A stretch of 64,000 nucleotides of DNA from Haliotis asinina (Eukaryota > Mollusca > Gastropoda > Lepetellida > Haliotidae), in assembly GCF_037392515.1 (NCBI RefSeq), contig NC_090280.1, forward strand, positions 58,274,004-58,338,003, read 5' to 3'. The position numbers and the translations under genes were made by a program. The notes beneath the pieces are model-generated. The model saw nothing but the letters and a program-made list of their open reading frames with translations. It was not told where the DNA came from and made no database searches. Shown here piece after piece: positions 23,536 through 37,407 of this stretch (its first letter is position 1; every line of letters begins with the position of its first letter).

Positions 23536-26500
23536 ACAGTTCAGTGGCAGCTGCTGGCAAACCATGTTTGACCCTCCATCCTGCAACCACTATCAGTGCA
23601 AAGTAAGCATGTGATGTGCAGTTACGAGTTGCCGTCAACACTTGCGGTGGCATTCATGCATGTGTTCATGTGTCATGTGCTGAAAGGTAACACAGGTTTT
23701 ATAGCGGCAGCTCAATGAGATACCACGTCTAACATGTCGCTCCTCTAAGACATAGTGTACTGACTCGAGGAAACACATCCTAGTTTTTACCTCTAAATTC
23801 AGGCACGTCAACAAGAAGTAGCATCCCTTATAATACGGAATTTCAAGGCCAAAAATTTTTAAAGGCTTTTTTTTTGACAAAATTATGACCAACTGGACAA
23901 GCAATTATATATGCAAACCTAATACAATTAAAAATCACCCAATAACTGGGCACTGCTGGTTTAATCTGAAATTGAATAACAGCATGATGCAAAACCTTAC
24001 CTACATAGATATCAAGGTTTAGGACCAGCAGACATCACTATGTTAACATCCGAACAGCAATGAAAGAACATATTTGGAAAGTATCTTCATCCTTTTAAAG
24101 CAAACTTGTAAAAACAGTTGTAAGCAATCTATATTACAAACACCCACACCCACACCCACACTTGACACACACAATTTCCACTTCATCGAGCGATAACTTG
24201 TAATTCAATGCTTTTTCAATGCTTTTAAGTCGATTACCAGGCTTTTTAAGGCAAAAATTGATTTTCCTGGCTTCCTAAGGCTAAGTGACCAAATTCCAGG
24301 CTTTTTCAAGACTGATCAAACCATGAATAACATTTTTGAGACACATGAAGCAATGAAACCACCATCCTCGAGCCCCCCTCCCCACCTCCCTTTCCCCCAT
24401 ACAATGGCTCTATCCTACAGACACAGGTGGTCTAACATCAACAAGAAAACCAAGAGAACATAAATAGAAAATGTATTGCTTTATTTGTTACATAGCTAAA
24501 CAAGCAAACAGAACAGCGATCAAGATAGATAGGTGTGAATCTCTAGGTAGCTGCTACATAATCATATTCTGAATCTACCCATCTCATACCATGTCTTAAT
24601 AGAAAATACCTACTGCCTTGTGCATCAAAATGAAAACAATTTACTTTTGCTGCTCTTTACACCTTTATTTTCACAAATATTCAATTGTCCTCAAGTTATA
24701 AATTAAAGCGCTTAAATACATTAAACTCAACCTATGGCATTATAACCACAACCAGGAAGCTCTCCTCATAATAAGCATATATGTCTCCTTTTCAACTCTG
24801 ATGTTTTTAATCACATTTCAGATGTTTTTAATATGTGAAACATTTGTCCTGTAATTTTCAAACTTGGAAGTAAGATTTGTTGAGATACTATAAAGGCAAT
24901 TAGAATAATATCAAAACATTTTTTGTAAAAAAATCAAATTTAACTTTCCTCATGAAATAAAAGAATACAAAATTGCAATCTATACAAAAAGATGGTCTGT
25001 TAACTGCTTTAGTAATATGATCTCTTACATTCCACTTAGGCTTGATTTACCTGGAAATGAATAGATGATATTTTCTGGCCATATAAATCATTCTTAACAT
25101 GTCGAAGACTTGCAGACTTTCAGGTGATCACAACCAGGAATACAATGTACAGGAGTGTACAATATAAATATAAGAAAGACTTACATAATTGATCAAAAAA
25201 CATCTGAGGTACTTGATCATACCTAAATAGCAAACCAACCCGATGATGTTATGAGAACAAAATATAAAATATATTAAACAATCATGAGGTCACAACCAAG
25301 CTATACCAGGGTCTGTGTAAACCTTCAGGCACGTGTTGTTATCAGACAATTAGCAAATATGTCCTTAGTCTTTGAAAAGCCATGTTTCACGATGTCATGA
25401 CCCTTTTATTTTAAAAAGGTCACAAAAAATAAATGTAGCTTTTGCAGGACAAAGAGTTTGGGCACAAAATATATTCTAATCAGTTTTGTTATAAAAATTA
25501 CAGGATTTAGTGTCTTTACTTGTTTATAAAAAATGAAAGCCAAACATTTTTGTCCCGTATTTCAGTCATTGTATAAACAAAATATAAGGTCACGAATTGA
25601 ACGGTGGATCTTAACACTCCTTACTTCATCCATTGTCTACAAGTCTGTAAAGACCCTCCCAAAACTAAAACAACCAACTGAGAATGAGTAAATGTCTAAG
25701 CCATCACAGTTTAATGATACTAAGCTGATTCTCCAAATGCCAAATCGTACAAAAAAGCTCCGCAAGCTGATACAGCAGGGCCCTGCATACAATCCACATT
25801 TAATGTTGGGAAGAGTCCTAAAAGGCCACATTCCACAAAGCAACAGTAACACTAGGGTGATCATTTCCCATACTTTCACACTGGCTTATGGTCATCCTAG
25901 CACCAAGAATGGTTTATGTAATAGGGCCCTCTTGATCATAACAATCAAATGACATGATTAAATTGAACTGAAAATATCAGCCTAAACCATTAGTATTAAG
26001 TGAATATTAAACATACCAATATATGTATGTGAATATAATAATTGTTAAACATTTAATAACACAAAATAGTTACATTTGCCATATTGCATTCATCCATCCT
26101 CCTACATATGTAGAGATTACACCATGGAATGGTTTAGATCACCAGGTTTGGCCGTGATCACATTTTGATCAGCCCTAGAATACATGTGGAAATCTAGGCT
26201 CAGATACCCTGGACTGGACAAAAATATATATTATAAATTGCATACATAACATCAGCATTAACAGAAAATCTGTTCTCTCACTTCGGTTTTACTTGAAGAA
26301 GAACAGAAGCTGTAAAATGATATAAGTTACATTACCATGAAAAGACAATCTGTGCAGTTCTAGCAGGCAGTTAAGTGGAAGAAAAGCTGAAAATCCATGG
26401 ACAGTGAAGTGACATACGGAATTTGACCAATTTGTTCAAAGTAATATTTTGGTACAGGCTGCTTTTGGTATTTTACCTGCTGTCTTTCTTTGAGATCCTA

Positions 26501-27632
26501 AAATATAAACTGAAATAAATCCAGCTCACTTCTGGAAGAATGTCCCAATTCAGGTACAAATTTAAGTATTTTTGTGGGCAATACTTAGACACTATTTATT
26601 ACTTTGTACATATACATTTAAAAAATAACTGCAACTAAATATTAGTTCACTTTTTCTCATATTAAAACACAGAGAGTATATTGTCTAGTCAATATCAGGT
26701 TTAGCTTGGCCATTCAATTCAGATCAATGTCAATTGTGGAGAATTTCTGTATTTTCATTCAGATCAAGCAGAAGTGGCTCTAGTCAAGACAGAGCACTGT
26801 GTTTGTACATATGCCTGCTTGACATAGATAAAATAACCCCTCCCCAACCAAATAAAGAAAAAAATGTGTAAATGTAGACAATTTCTGAAACTTTACCCTG
26901 AATAGTATTTGTACATAGAAACATTAAACAGAACAAAAATGTATAAATATCATCTTTAACTAAAAGTACCATATTTACAGTAATAAACACTGGGATGCTT
27001 ATAAATTTATTAAAGGGATAGGCTGGGGCAAATTAACTTATTCTATTAAAAACTTTTGTAAGAAATGAAGCAGTGGGGAAAAGATTTATTTCAAATAAAT
27101 TTCTTAAACATTTATGCCAGAATTAAACATTACAACCATTTACACAAGAAAATGCATACTAGTTTTAAATTTGTCAGGGGGCTTTAATAGGAGTAGGGTG
27201 CTTAAAGAGAGTAAATATGGTACTTAAAAAGAAAATAAATGACAGTGCGCCTGTCCTAACAGAGCCAAACAAAAAAGGCAGTTTGCACAGTAAGTAGAAT
27301 ATGTCTTGTCAGATCAAGCCTTTTGTTCAGTAAGCTATAATAAACACATAAAAGTAAAGACATTGAACACATGAATACAGGGTTTCTAACAAAGCCTTGT
27401 AAGTCAGCTTATGAGACAGAGAAGAAAAAAGGACTGTCAACGTTGGAAACAACAAGCAACAAGATGACTGAGAACTCAACTTTGAGTCCTTTCAGGCTAA
27501 CACTAGTAAGCTGTGTGAGAATTGAATCTCAAATTCATCTGTGAGTTCCAAAGGTTCAAGATGAGTTTGTATGCCAACAAACATCTTTCTTTTACAAGCT
27601 ATTTGAAATTTGTATTTAGCCACTGCCATAGT

Positions 27633-27982
27633 AAATGAGTGTGGTGGTAAAACATGGGGTTTATGTCGCTTTCAGCAATATCCAAGCAATAATCCAGGAC
27701 GGGACACTAGTAAATGGGATTCACAAATTGTACCCATGTAGGGAATCGAACCTTGGCCTTCAGCTAGATGAGCAAACACTTTTACCTACAGGCTACCCCA
27801 CAATCCCAACTGACGATAATGCATGACAGAGGTGGGGATTGTGCCATTTCAAGCAATATTCCAGCAATATCACCACAGCAAACACCAGAAAACGAGCTTT
27901 ACATATGACACCCATAGAAGGAATCAACCTGAGACTTGATGTGAACACTTTAAACATTTGGCTACCCCACCACCCAAACTGA
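27633..27982 (-). mobile_element. Two family B SINE copies in tandem orientation
   Basis: 27633-27803 (TTGTACCCATGTAGGGAATC, CAGGCTACCCCAC) and 27830-27982 (AAGCAATATTCCAGCAATAT, TTTGGCTACCCCACCACCC) are diverged minus-strand copies. Confidence 0.75.
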
Positions 27983-28461
27983 CTATAGCATGGATGACTA
28001 CAGCGATGACAACCACAGAAGTCACTTTCTGTAAGACTGTACTTTCTAAGATTGACTGACATCAGAAACTTTAACATGTTATAATGCCAAGCACCATAAG
28101 ATATATATCCAAAATACAACATTAGAAACAAATGAATTCACAGAGAACAAACATCAGTCAGGATTGGAAGTATTATGCTAAATAATTAGTGAAGACACTG
28201 CAGTGGTATATGGACATATTGTACAACTTAGCAGAAAAATAGAACATTAAGATGTCAAAAAAATATCCATGGAATCTAAACATGCAGTGAGAAATCACAT
28301 TTGCTATGGTGGAGGGAGAATATGATATTGTGGTACTTTCTTCCATGACCACAGATGCTGGTGTTCTTCTATGCCAGCGAGTTTTACACTGCTTCCAACA
28401 GTATTCCAGCTACATCAGCGTGTCACTTGTTTTCAGTTTCACCAAATTTTTTAATGCAACT

Positions 28462-28604
28462 GTCAGTGAGAGAGTTAAGTTTTATGCAGCTCTTAACAAT
28501 ATTCCAGCAGTATCATGGCAGGCAACACCAGAAATGGGCTTCACACATTGTACCCATGAGGGGAACTGGTACCTGGACTTTCATTTAACAACTAGGCTAC
28601 CCAA
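28462..28604 (-). mobile_element. SINE family B copy
   Basis: AACAATATTCCAGCAGTATC, CACCAGAAATGGGCTTCACA, TTGTACCCATGAGG and CTAGGCTACCCAAG. The 166-residue plus-strand frame across it is SINE-derived. Confidence 0.8.
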
Positions 28605-30540
28605 GTCCCCGAAAGTAACTATGAAAGAAGATGTGAGTCCCAACATTGTCAAGAATTTACTGCCTTGGTGTACATTTTATTCAAATCTCAGCCCCATCCC
28701 TAGGCTTATCAAATGGTTGACCATTCTCGTCAGACCTCTTCGGGAGTTCATATTCACTAGCTCAGCAGTTCATCGAAAGGAATGTTTGAAGACATTAACT
28801 GGGTAATATCCATGACTTCCTTGGTTAGTAGGGCAATGATGCTACTTCATTTCCATCTATTCTGAAAACATTAAAATAATAACCTCACAAGTTTTGCTCA
28901 ATATAAGGCAATCATGGGCCTATTTTCACTTTTTCCCAGTTAAAACAAACTTAGGGCCTTTTAATGTCAAAATTTCAGGCTTTTTCTAGCCTTTGCAAAC
29001 CCTTGACAATATTGTTTAACACTGCCTTCGACATTATTTCAGTGTCATGACATGTCCACTTAATGTGGGAAAACATTCCAGAGTAGTACTGTCTATTCAT
29101 GGTCACCAGCGTAACTATAGCATCCACATTGGATCAAAATTGGCAAATCTGGGATTGAAACTCACAACCATCAATAACAGTTAGGAAACTACTGTTACAT
29201 GATACAGGAAAAAAATATAAAACTACAAAAGTAAATATCACTGTTATCAGATCTTTCACTTAAATATGATTTTCAGCAGGAGGATCTAAGGACACCACAG
29301 GTGAAGGTAAACTTACTGATCAGCCAATCAGCATCAAGGCAATAGTTTTCTCGGAATCAGTGTGTCAGCGCTAGATATACCTTTTCAAGAAAGGGGAGGA
29401 GCACACTCTTGAGAAAGAGGGAGCGCACACTTCATTTTCACCTCTTTTCAATGATCATTTGATAAACTATCACATCCCCCTCGGCGATGCGCCAGTATAT
29501 TCACTGTACCAAATTCTCAACAAGAAACATTAAGTAGCTGTGATAATGTAATATTACTTTGTCAGTATTGCATTAAACACAAGAAGATGAAAGGACCCTA
29601 ACATTTCTCGTAAGGACCGGTAAAAATTTGAATGCAGTCCTCAGGGCCATTTGCTACGTTGGGCAAGGTAAATGTTTTAGATCCTTTAGATACTGGTCTC
29701 TGAGAATAGGATTAACCTTGAAGTGAAATGTCCTTAGATCCTACTGCAGATTCATAATACATGTATATAAGCATGAATGTGATTTTAATGAGGTTATCAC
29801 AAAATGAGGAATATACTGAAATTGAATGCAGGAGTACATTTAGGTCACTTCAACCCAAAAATCTATCCCAACAATAACATGAACAACAGGACTCAGTTTG
29901 TGATGCTAATAAATGAGTTAATCAAAGGATCAAACGATCAAATCTACAGATCCAACAAATCTAACAACCATATACATATGCTACTTTCAACTGACTTCAA
30001 ACGTGTATTCAGGGGACATAACTCTGGTTCCCCTCTTCACAAGGCTGTACTTGCATATTGTAGCTTAAAGGAATAGGAAGGCACCTGCACCTAGCTGAGT
30101 CGATTATATACATGGACATACATACACATGAACATAAAAATGGACGTATTTTTAGGGACATCATCATGTAATTACTAGAGACAGATTTCTTATTCTTGTT
30201 TCTCAGTGGAAACAGGGTAACAAGGTTTCTCATTTTTCACATTATTCTTTAAATATCTAACGTTCCTTTATATATGTTTTTGGTATTAGGCCAGACCAAT
30301 AACATTTCATTCTATCTAGATACAGCAAATGAAATACACGCTTATGTGCATTGTAACTTCTGCTTTCAACATTTTTTTCAAACATCCTTCAAGTCAGTCC
30401 TGACCACGTTTCACATCCAGATCTTTGTTATGTAAGGATTTTAGGGATGGACAACTTCTTTATCCAGGTGATGCAAAAGTTTGATACAGATTCATGTATC
30501 GTTGTCAAGTAAGGTACAATACCTGCATACCAGCTTGTCA

Positions 30541-30712
30541 ATGAGTGTGTGAGATATTTTGGTTTTACGCCTCTTTTAGCAATATTTCAACAAAATCACA
30601 GCAACGGACACCAGAAATTGCTTCACACATTGTACCCATGTGGGAAATTGAACCTGGGTTTTTGGTGTGACGAGTGAACACTTTAACCACTAAGCTACCC
30701 AACTTCCCCTAA
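30541..30712 (-). mobile_element. SINE family B copy, near full length
   Basis: GGTTTTACGCCTCTTTTAGC, TTGTACCCATGTGGGAAATT, GTGTGACGAGTGAACACTTT and CACTAAGCTACCC. Confidence 0.85.
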
Positions 30713-31653
30713 AGACACAAGAATCAGTATCAAAATGTCACATCACCTGACTAAAGAAGTTGTTCATCCATAAAGTTTGTCCTTATCTGACTCTCCAACT
30801 TCCAAAACTGCCACTCAAAAATATTATAGGATTGTTTTTCATAATATCACCTTGCTTGGACTAGATTTATATTGGTCTGGCCAATCATTTCACACAAAAA
30901 TCAGAAACTGGTCCTCAAGGAAAATCATTCAAATATTAATGTGGCCATAAAAAAAAACGTGTGACAACAACTAAAATATGTGATCCTGGCTATGACGGAA
31001 TGATGATAAAGTATTCTAGGTATTATGAAATATGGTGCCACACAAAACTCCAAAATCCTTAACATTCAGCTGTCCGGAAATATAACAACATCCCCCACCC
31101 AACCCTGTACAGAATGCCCAGTAACCATAGCAACATAAATACAAATATATACAGCACACGGTTACAAATAGCACTATGATGAGCAGACATATACATAGAT
31201 CTTTAAAGTATGACATCACCTGTCATCATCCAAAGTAAAAGGATGACAACAATACAGGGTTAAAATGATTCTACAGTAAATGGACCACAAGCACCTGGTA
31301 TGGGCAAATATCCTGTGCAGTCATGTTCACAGAATTTAGGGATCGTTCCTAATGTATTGCTGGGACAGTGATGATGATTTTTACTGAGAAGGATACACAA
31401 TGTGAATGATCCCCAGACCCCAACCCTTAAAATATATATGTACAAATTTATTACTCCCTTGAACTTCCCAGAACAAAATTGGTGCCACCCTCCCGTCCAG
31501 TCATCATCAAACCCAGCCATAAATTATGAACAGTCCCGTACATTATCAGTTAGAACACTGTCTAAACATACGTGATATAAAGTTGTCAAAATCATGGCTG
31601 AGAATGGTTAAAAAAATCTTACAAAAATGATCATGTATACACCTACATCAAAC

Positions 31654-31929
31654 GACAAAGGCATCTGACAATGATCCTGAGTCATACTAGCAGTAATGTC
31701 AAGCTGAACACTTTCAATCTGTGACAAAGGCATCTGACAATGATCCTGAGTCATACTAGCAGAAATGTCAAGCTGAACACTTTCAATCTGTGATAAAGGC
31801 ATCTGACCATGATCCTGGGTCATACTAGCAGAAATGTCAAGCTGAACACTTTCAATCTGTGACAAAGGCATCTGACAATGATCCTGTGTCATACTAGCAG
31901 AAATGTCAAGCTGAACACTTTCAGTCTGA
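31654..31929. repeat. 69-bp tandem repeat, four copies
   Basis: Starts at 31654, 31723, 31792 and 31861. The unit opens GACAAAGGCATCTGACAATG. The period equals 23 codons, so the minus strand stays open for 94 residues; this looks like a repeat effect, not a protein. Confidence 0.95.
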
Positions 31930-32791
31930 TGTGTTTCACATTAAGCATAGTAAGGTTAAATAAGGCAATCAGAACGATCTAAATGCCCTTCAAAGACTTG
32001 ATTACAATGTTCTCTCATTTGTTAGGTGGGAATTACTTCTAAAAAAGTCTTCCCTGTGTTCAATAGGAGCAGGATTCAGCAAAAGACACATGGAGATTAA
32101 TATTTCTGGTGCAATATTGTATCTTAGCGTAGTTGAAATCATAATCTGTGTCTTATACAGGTTTGGCTTGTGTTTCAAAAGGCAACAATGTGTCCAGATG
32201 ATATCTGTCTGATCTGTGTGTGTCTGTGTCTTATACAAGTTCCACATGACTCAAAATTCTTGGACAACCGAATACCTTAGATTGAATATGTCTGATCTGT
32301 TCTGTATGAGTACTAACATGTGAATATTACAAAAATGTGAATAGCACATGTGTTTGTGGGTCTGTATCTCAGACATGATCACATAAATAATGTGTCTGAT
32401 TGAGTCTTATATTGTATCTTGAATGTGTCGTAAATCTCAAATGTGTCTGAACAGACACATCTGTATCTAGCATGTGTCTGAGTGGAATCTTGCCATGAAA
32501 TTGTCTGCTCTGCATGAGAAACATCAGTGTCATCACCAATCAATACCTTTGTCCAAAAGAGGAGATGAAATCTGTGAACATCATTTACAGAAGATGAAAT
32601 GGACAATCACACTGACACCAAGTTTTCAATAACCAGATGCGAATCTTGTTTGTACCCTTCTAACTGGACCAACAAAAAATTGACCCAAATTTTTAATCAT
32701 CCCTTCCGGTATCTGAAGGCGGTAATATTCTCATAAACATTTCTCACATCATGTAGATAACTGGAAACAATTATTGCATCAAGATAATAGA

Positions 32792-32930
32792 GTGAGTTAA
32801 TTCAACAGCACATTTCTAGCATTTGATGGCAGAGGTCACCAAGGAACCAATTCTCATTGTAAACAGCATGAAGAATCGAACTTGGACCTTCCTGGTCAAA
32901 CACTAACCACTCAGCTACAGCACCTCCCAA
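32792..32930 (-). mobile_element. Degraded SINE family B copy
   Basis: GAGTGAGTTAATTCAACAGC start, ATGAAGAATCGAACTTGGAC and AACCACTCAGCTACAGCACC; B-box and A-box positions are still recognisable. Confidence 0.6.
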
Positions 32931-33057
32931 ACATGACAAAGACAAGATAATGATCTACGTTGCCCTTCTACTCTACCTGGGTTCCGGGTGTCACCTAGCT
33001 CATGAGATGTTTATCCATAATGAGAAGTGGATCAATGAGATGACATGATGCCTGTGT

Positions 33058-34614
33058 CTAGTAGCTGTTGTTGTAGTATGCCGGCATGGAAGTCTTCTCT
33101 CGACTCACTTCCTGGTTCTCTTGTTTGAGGAAGAAGAAGATTGCAGCCCCTACAAGGAAGAAGAGCCCACCGAGTGTCACGCCATACGTCCAGTCAATGT
33201 CCCAACGCTCCAGGTCACTGCGATGAGCGTTCGTGATGTCTTCAGAGAACTTCACTGGGAAGATGATCACCGATATTAGGATGAACAAAGCTGTAACGAA
33301 ACAATAAAGTACCATAAGTCCTTTGATTCATTCCACAAATCTGTGTCTGCTATATTGGAGTTGGTAATCTTAACTCTGAATAAGTTCAGTTTTACACCGC
33401 ACTCAGCAATTTTCCAGCTATAACGGCAGCGGTATACATATAATCAAGTTTGTACTATTTCTGACCCAGATCTTCATGGCAGACAAACATGGATTGCTGA
33501 AAGACTTCTGAAGACAAATTCCAGCCCATACCTTCATGGGTTCATGACACGTTTACTTACCTCCAAGAGCAGTCAGCACTCCTGCAATGATGTACAACAG
33601 TCTCTTGTGTGTACACAGGCCACAAATGCCGAGACCTAAGGCTCCCACTGATCCAATCAAGGCCAGAAGGGTCAGGGCAGCACAGGCTGACATCCAGTCT
33701 GAGACAGAAACCATTTTTTTAAAATAAAGTAATACAGACACATCAATCACAATTAATTTTCATTTTCAATTTGATATCCATAAAATTACTCCAAGTCCTT
33801 TAACTTACATGAAAATGTCCTTATTGGATCCTGACAAATATGTCAAACATTGCGTTTTTAAAGTCTGTGTTTGCTTATTAGTCCTTCAACATGTTCAATA
33901 CTCCAATCTGCATCGTATCAGTTTTATTATGGATAATGCATATTAAACGATCTGGACCAGTCAATCCCATCACTGAGAAAGATTCACATCATAAGGGTGC
34001 GTTGAATGGCCATCAACCAAATCACAGAACTGGGTCAACTATCCTGTTGGTCATCCCTGACAAGTTTGGAACCCGTGCAGGCCTGGGTAAGAATTGTTTT
34101 TTCAGCAAACCCATGCTTGTTGTAAAAGGCGCATAACAGGATGTCATATGATTTCCCAATTGTGTTAATCGGTGTTTATGATGTTGATCACTCGACTGTT
34201 TGGTCCAGACTAATTTATGATTACACTGCTGCCATAAAGCTAGACTACTGATGGGTGCAGTACTAAACAACAACTAAACAAGTTTCTCAGTTACGACAAG
34301 TGACATTCTACAGGACAGGATCTACCCTACTCGTTCGCAGCTGTAGGCTTATTTAGAAGACTTGATGGACTATTGCCAGTACAGCATTCCCAGTTTCACT
34401 GTCAACAAAATATTGCAGACATTAACTAAACAGATGTCTCACCTTTCTTAACACAAGCGGTGAGGGAGGACGTGATCACGTAACAATGCTCCCATAGCCC
34501 CCAGGACTGCCAGCCATCCTTCACAGCCGTGAACTTGACATCCACCCAATCAGCGGCTGCAACACCGATGATGAGGAGCAGCAACGCGATCCCCGTGAAG
34601 ATCACAGCTAGTAG
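33058..34614 (-). CDS. TMEM47: TMEM47-like tetraspan membrane protein, coding exons 2-4
   Basis: Four-pass plasma-membrane protein of the PMP22/claudin superfamily. Vertebrate TMEM47 and nematode VAB-9 act at cell-cell junctions. Exons on the minus strand are 34614-34443, 33698-33561 and 33290-33058, all with GT-AG borders and matching phases (0, 1, 1), ending at TAG 33060-33058. Joined to exon 1 at 62314-62276 the product is 193 residues; human TMEM47 is about 181. Predicted membrane segments are 14-34, 73-99, 103-128 and 151-171. The first extracellular loop has the family signature W51-GLW54 with C57 and C67. Other family-like stretches are the DWMSACAALTLLALIG start of helix 2, FPVKF after helix 3 and DWTYGV before helix 4. 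The tail ends in YYNNSY. Introns 2 and 3 carry degraded SINE copies. A different PMP22/claudin paralogue is possible, but helices 2-4 fit TMEM47 best. Confidence 0.88.
33385..33540 (+). mobile_element. SINE family A copy in TMEM47 intron 3
   Basis: CAGTTTTACACCGCACTCAG, then CGGCAGCGGTATACATATAA and GACCCAGATCTTCATGG, with the central part deleted. Confidence 0.75.
33932..34246. mobile_element. Pair of inverted, degraded family A SINE copies in TMEM47 intron 2
   Basis: About 33932-34020 reads plus (GATCTGGACCAGTCAATCCC). 34104-34246 reads minus (CAAACCCATGCTTGTTGTAA, GTTGATCACTCGACTGTTTG, GGTCCAGACTAATTTATGAT). Confidence 0.6.
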
Positions 34615-34849
34615 CTGTAGAACAAGATATATCAATCAGTTGATAAGCAATGTTGCATCAGCTCATTAGTGATGGGCCCAATTAGATGATTGTGTGTACC
34701 TTACAAGACTGTCAAGTTGTACGTCTGCTGTTTTGGTGGGTGATTGTTATGCAGCAGATGCAGAACAGGGCTGGACGAGAAGAAGCAAGTCACTTTACAG
34801 TTTTACTTCACTTTGCAAACCTTATCACATTCACAGCAAACAAGTGTGA

Positions 34850-35008
34850 ATGAGAGCATAAGTTTAGTTTTATGCCACCTTTAGTTATATGTCACCAATA
34901 TCACAGCATGGGACACCTTTGTACATAATGTACCCACGTGGGAAATCGAACCTGAGTCTTTGGGGTGATGAGTGAATACTTTAACCACTAGGCTACCTCA
35001 CTGCCCCC
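34850..35008 (-). mobile_element. SINE family B copy in TMEM47 intron 1
   Basis: TAAGTTTAGTTTTATGCCAC, AATGTACCCACGTGGGAAAT, CGAACCTGAG and ACTTTAACCACTAGGCTACC. Confidence 0.85.
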
Positions 35009-35529
35009 AACGTAGAATTAGTAACCTAGAGCCCTCTTCTGTGAGCAATATACTGATGTTGGGAAAGGAACGGACCATGGCTCATGTTGTACATTAGAAC
35101 GAAAACTGGCCCATTACAATTTGTCAGTTTACTATTGACACAAGGGCAGTGGCTCATTCAAAATTCAGCAAATGGCTAATAATCCTGAATCCAAACCCAT
35201 TGTCAAAGTTCTCTTTCCCAATCCCTGAATACGGACTTCATAGGTGGCAAATTATGAAAGTCCATTTCGTCCATGAGGGGAGCACTAACAAGTGGATAAC
35301 AGCAGTAAGATAACTAAAGCAAACAACAACACACATTTAAATGAACAATGGTTAAGATGATACTGAGTTCAGCTGCATGAAGAAGTATGCATAGTATAAT
35401 AGTAGTATAATAACTGAGATAAGCTGAAATGCAATGTCACAGAATACCACGGAACACCTAGAGGCCCTCCACTGTATGGATTCTGACAAGCACCATTTTA
35501 ATATATAATTAACACTGCGTGTCAGGCAG

Positions 35530-36300
35530 GATAAGAACAAGTATCATCTTTAAAGATCTGACATGCCGCATTAAGGTGATCATTAATTTATTATCAGCTT
35601 CAACAAGCACCAGGTTTAAAAATCTGGCATGCTACACTAAGGTGATCATTAATTTATTATCAGCTTCAACAAGCACCAGGTTTAAAAATCTGGCATGCTA
35701 CACTAAGGTGATCATTAATTTATTATCAGCTTCAACAAGCACCAGGTTTAAAAATCTGGCATGCTACACTAAGGTGATCATTAATTTATTATCAGCTTCA
35801 ACAAGCACCAGGTTTAAAAATCTGGCATGCTACACTAAGGTGATCATTAATTTATTATCAGCTTCAACAAGCACCAGGTTTAAAAATCTGGCATGCTACA
35901 CTAAGGTGATCATTAATTTTCATGCTTCTACATGGGCCATGTTCATGATGTTAAAAGATCTGGCATGCTGCGTTGAGGTAATCATTAATTATCAGTTTCG
36001 ACAAGCACCACCTTTAAAGACCTGACATACTGCTTTAAGGTGATAATTAATTATTGGCTTCAACAAGCGCCATGTTTAAAGATCTGGCATGCTGTGTTAA
36101 GGTGATCATTAATGATCAGTTTCAACAAGCACCGTCTTTAACAATGTTTAAAGATCTGACAATGTTTAAGGATTAAGGATCATTGCCTTCAACAAGTGCC
36201 ATGTTGAAAGATTAGACATACTGCGTTAACGTGATAATTAATTATTGCCTTCAACAAGCGCCATGTTTGGCATGCTGCGTTAAGGTGATCATTAATTATT
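35530..36300. repeat. 66-bp tandem repeat in TMEM47 intron 1, about 11-12 copies
   Basis: The central five copies (about 35570-35910) are identical at an exact 66-bp period; CATTAATTTATTATCAGCTT recurs at 35581 and 35647. Copies on the 3' side are diverged and shortened. The 22-codon period produces an open plus-strand frame with no recognisable domain. Confidence 0.95.
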
Positions 36301-37221
36301 ATTAACTCATCTTACACACATATCCAGCACCAGTACGGTAAATTATCATAAGTGACAAAATGTAAATACTTTGCTTTACCAACACAATCAAAGATGGATT
36401 CAACAGTAACAACAGACTCAGTGAAACACATACTCAATTGACAAATTGAAATTTAAACAGACCCAAAACAAAAAGAAATTCGATCAATTTTCCACACTTG
36501 GTGAGAACCTCGTAAAATTAAAAAGTATAAAACATGAACTAATTTGCACAGTCAGATCCTCAAATAGCACAGAAAGGGGATCAAATTCATTATACCTCTC
36601 AGCACTCTTTAATAAAAAGCAGATTTTTCCGAGCCAGTGCAAACATGAGAAATAAAAGATGTGGTTTTACATGCTCAGTGAGTGGTTAGGATTTCTGTTT
36701 TCAGACATTGTTATGCAAGGTCCGCCAGTATAGAAAACTACTGTTGATATTCCTCATAACTGGCTCATTATGTCATGGTGTTTGTGAAATGTTTCACATA
36801 ATTGCTACATGTCTGAGTAATACAGGCTGGAATGCTTGGGGCCTACCAGCTCAGTGTTTAACAGTGTACAACACTGTAACTGAGACGCTGTCTAAACACT
36901 GCCATAAACCCTACTATCAACACAGTGCTCCCTCATGTTCAAATGTATTCACTATGATGTAATACATATTTCTCAATATAAACAAATCTACTTACACCTG
37001 TACTGGATACTTAAAACCAGTAGATCTGTGAGAATACTGAGTAAGATTATAAGTTCCCAGGGAAAGCATTATAGCAGACATACCCAGAGGAGGAGGTGCG
37101 TGTGCGTGCAGGGGGGGGAATCACTCCCATTTTTGTCCTGAAATTTTGTTAAATGTGCACCCCCTTTTCTCAATAGTATGCACTCCTCTTTTTCTCAAAA
37201 AGCTGTATCAGACCCTGCAGG

Positions 37222-37395
37222 TAGTCATGTTTGGACCAGATAATCCGGTCAGCATCATGAGCATTGTTCTACACAGCTGACATATGACATGAGTTAAATA
37301 AGCCAGCGAGCCTGACCACCTGATCCTGTTAGTTGCCCCTTATGACAAGCATGGGTTACTGAAGGCGAGTTCTAACCCAGATCTTCAAGAGGCAA
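37222..37395 (+). mobile_element. SINE family A copy beside the 60-bp array
   Basis: GTTTGGACCAGATAATCCGG, GCCAGCGAGCCTGACCACCT and CAAGCATGGGTTACTGAAGG. Confidence 0.8.
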
Positions 37396-37407
37396 AACTT
37401 GTTCAAT

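Larger units (their letters stand above)
23540..33057 (-). other. Downstream of TMEM47 stop: possible long 3' UTR, no other gene supported
   Basis: AT-rich sequence with SINE copies and the 69-bp array. On the minus strand, AATAAA occurs near 24482 (plus-strand GCTTTATTTGTT) and near 31449; either could end the TMEM47 mRNA. The 24140-24170 stretch is a short CACCCA repeat, and CCAGGCTTTTT motifs recur at 24230-24310 and near 28975. Open frames here are short and lack domains. Confidence 0.35.

Noticed and set aside
28306..28806. 166-residue plus-strand frame
   Set aside because: Overlaps an inverted family B SINE and shows no domain.
31608..31892. 94-residue repeat protein on the minus strand
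   Set aside because: Product of the 69-bp array, lying downstream of the TMEM47 stop.
35519..36025. 168-residue repetitive plus-strand frame
   Set aside because: The 66-bp period is a multiple of three, which keeps any stop-free unit open. No start context, splice sites or domain.
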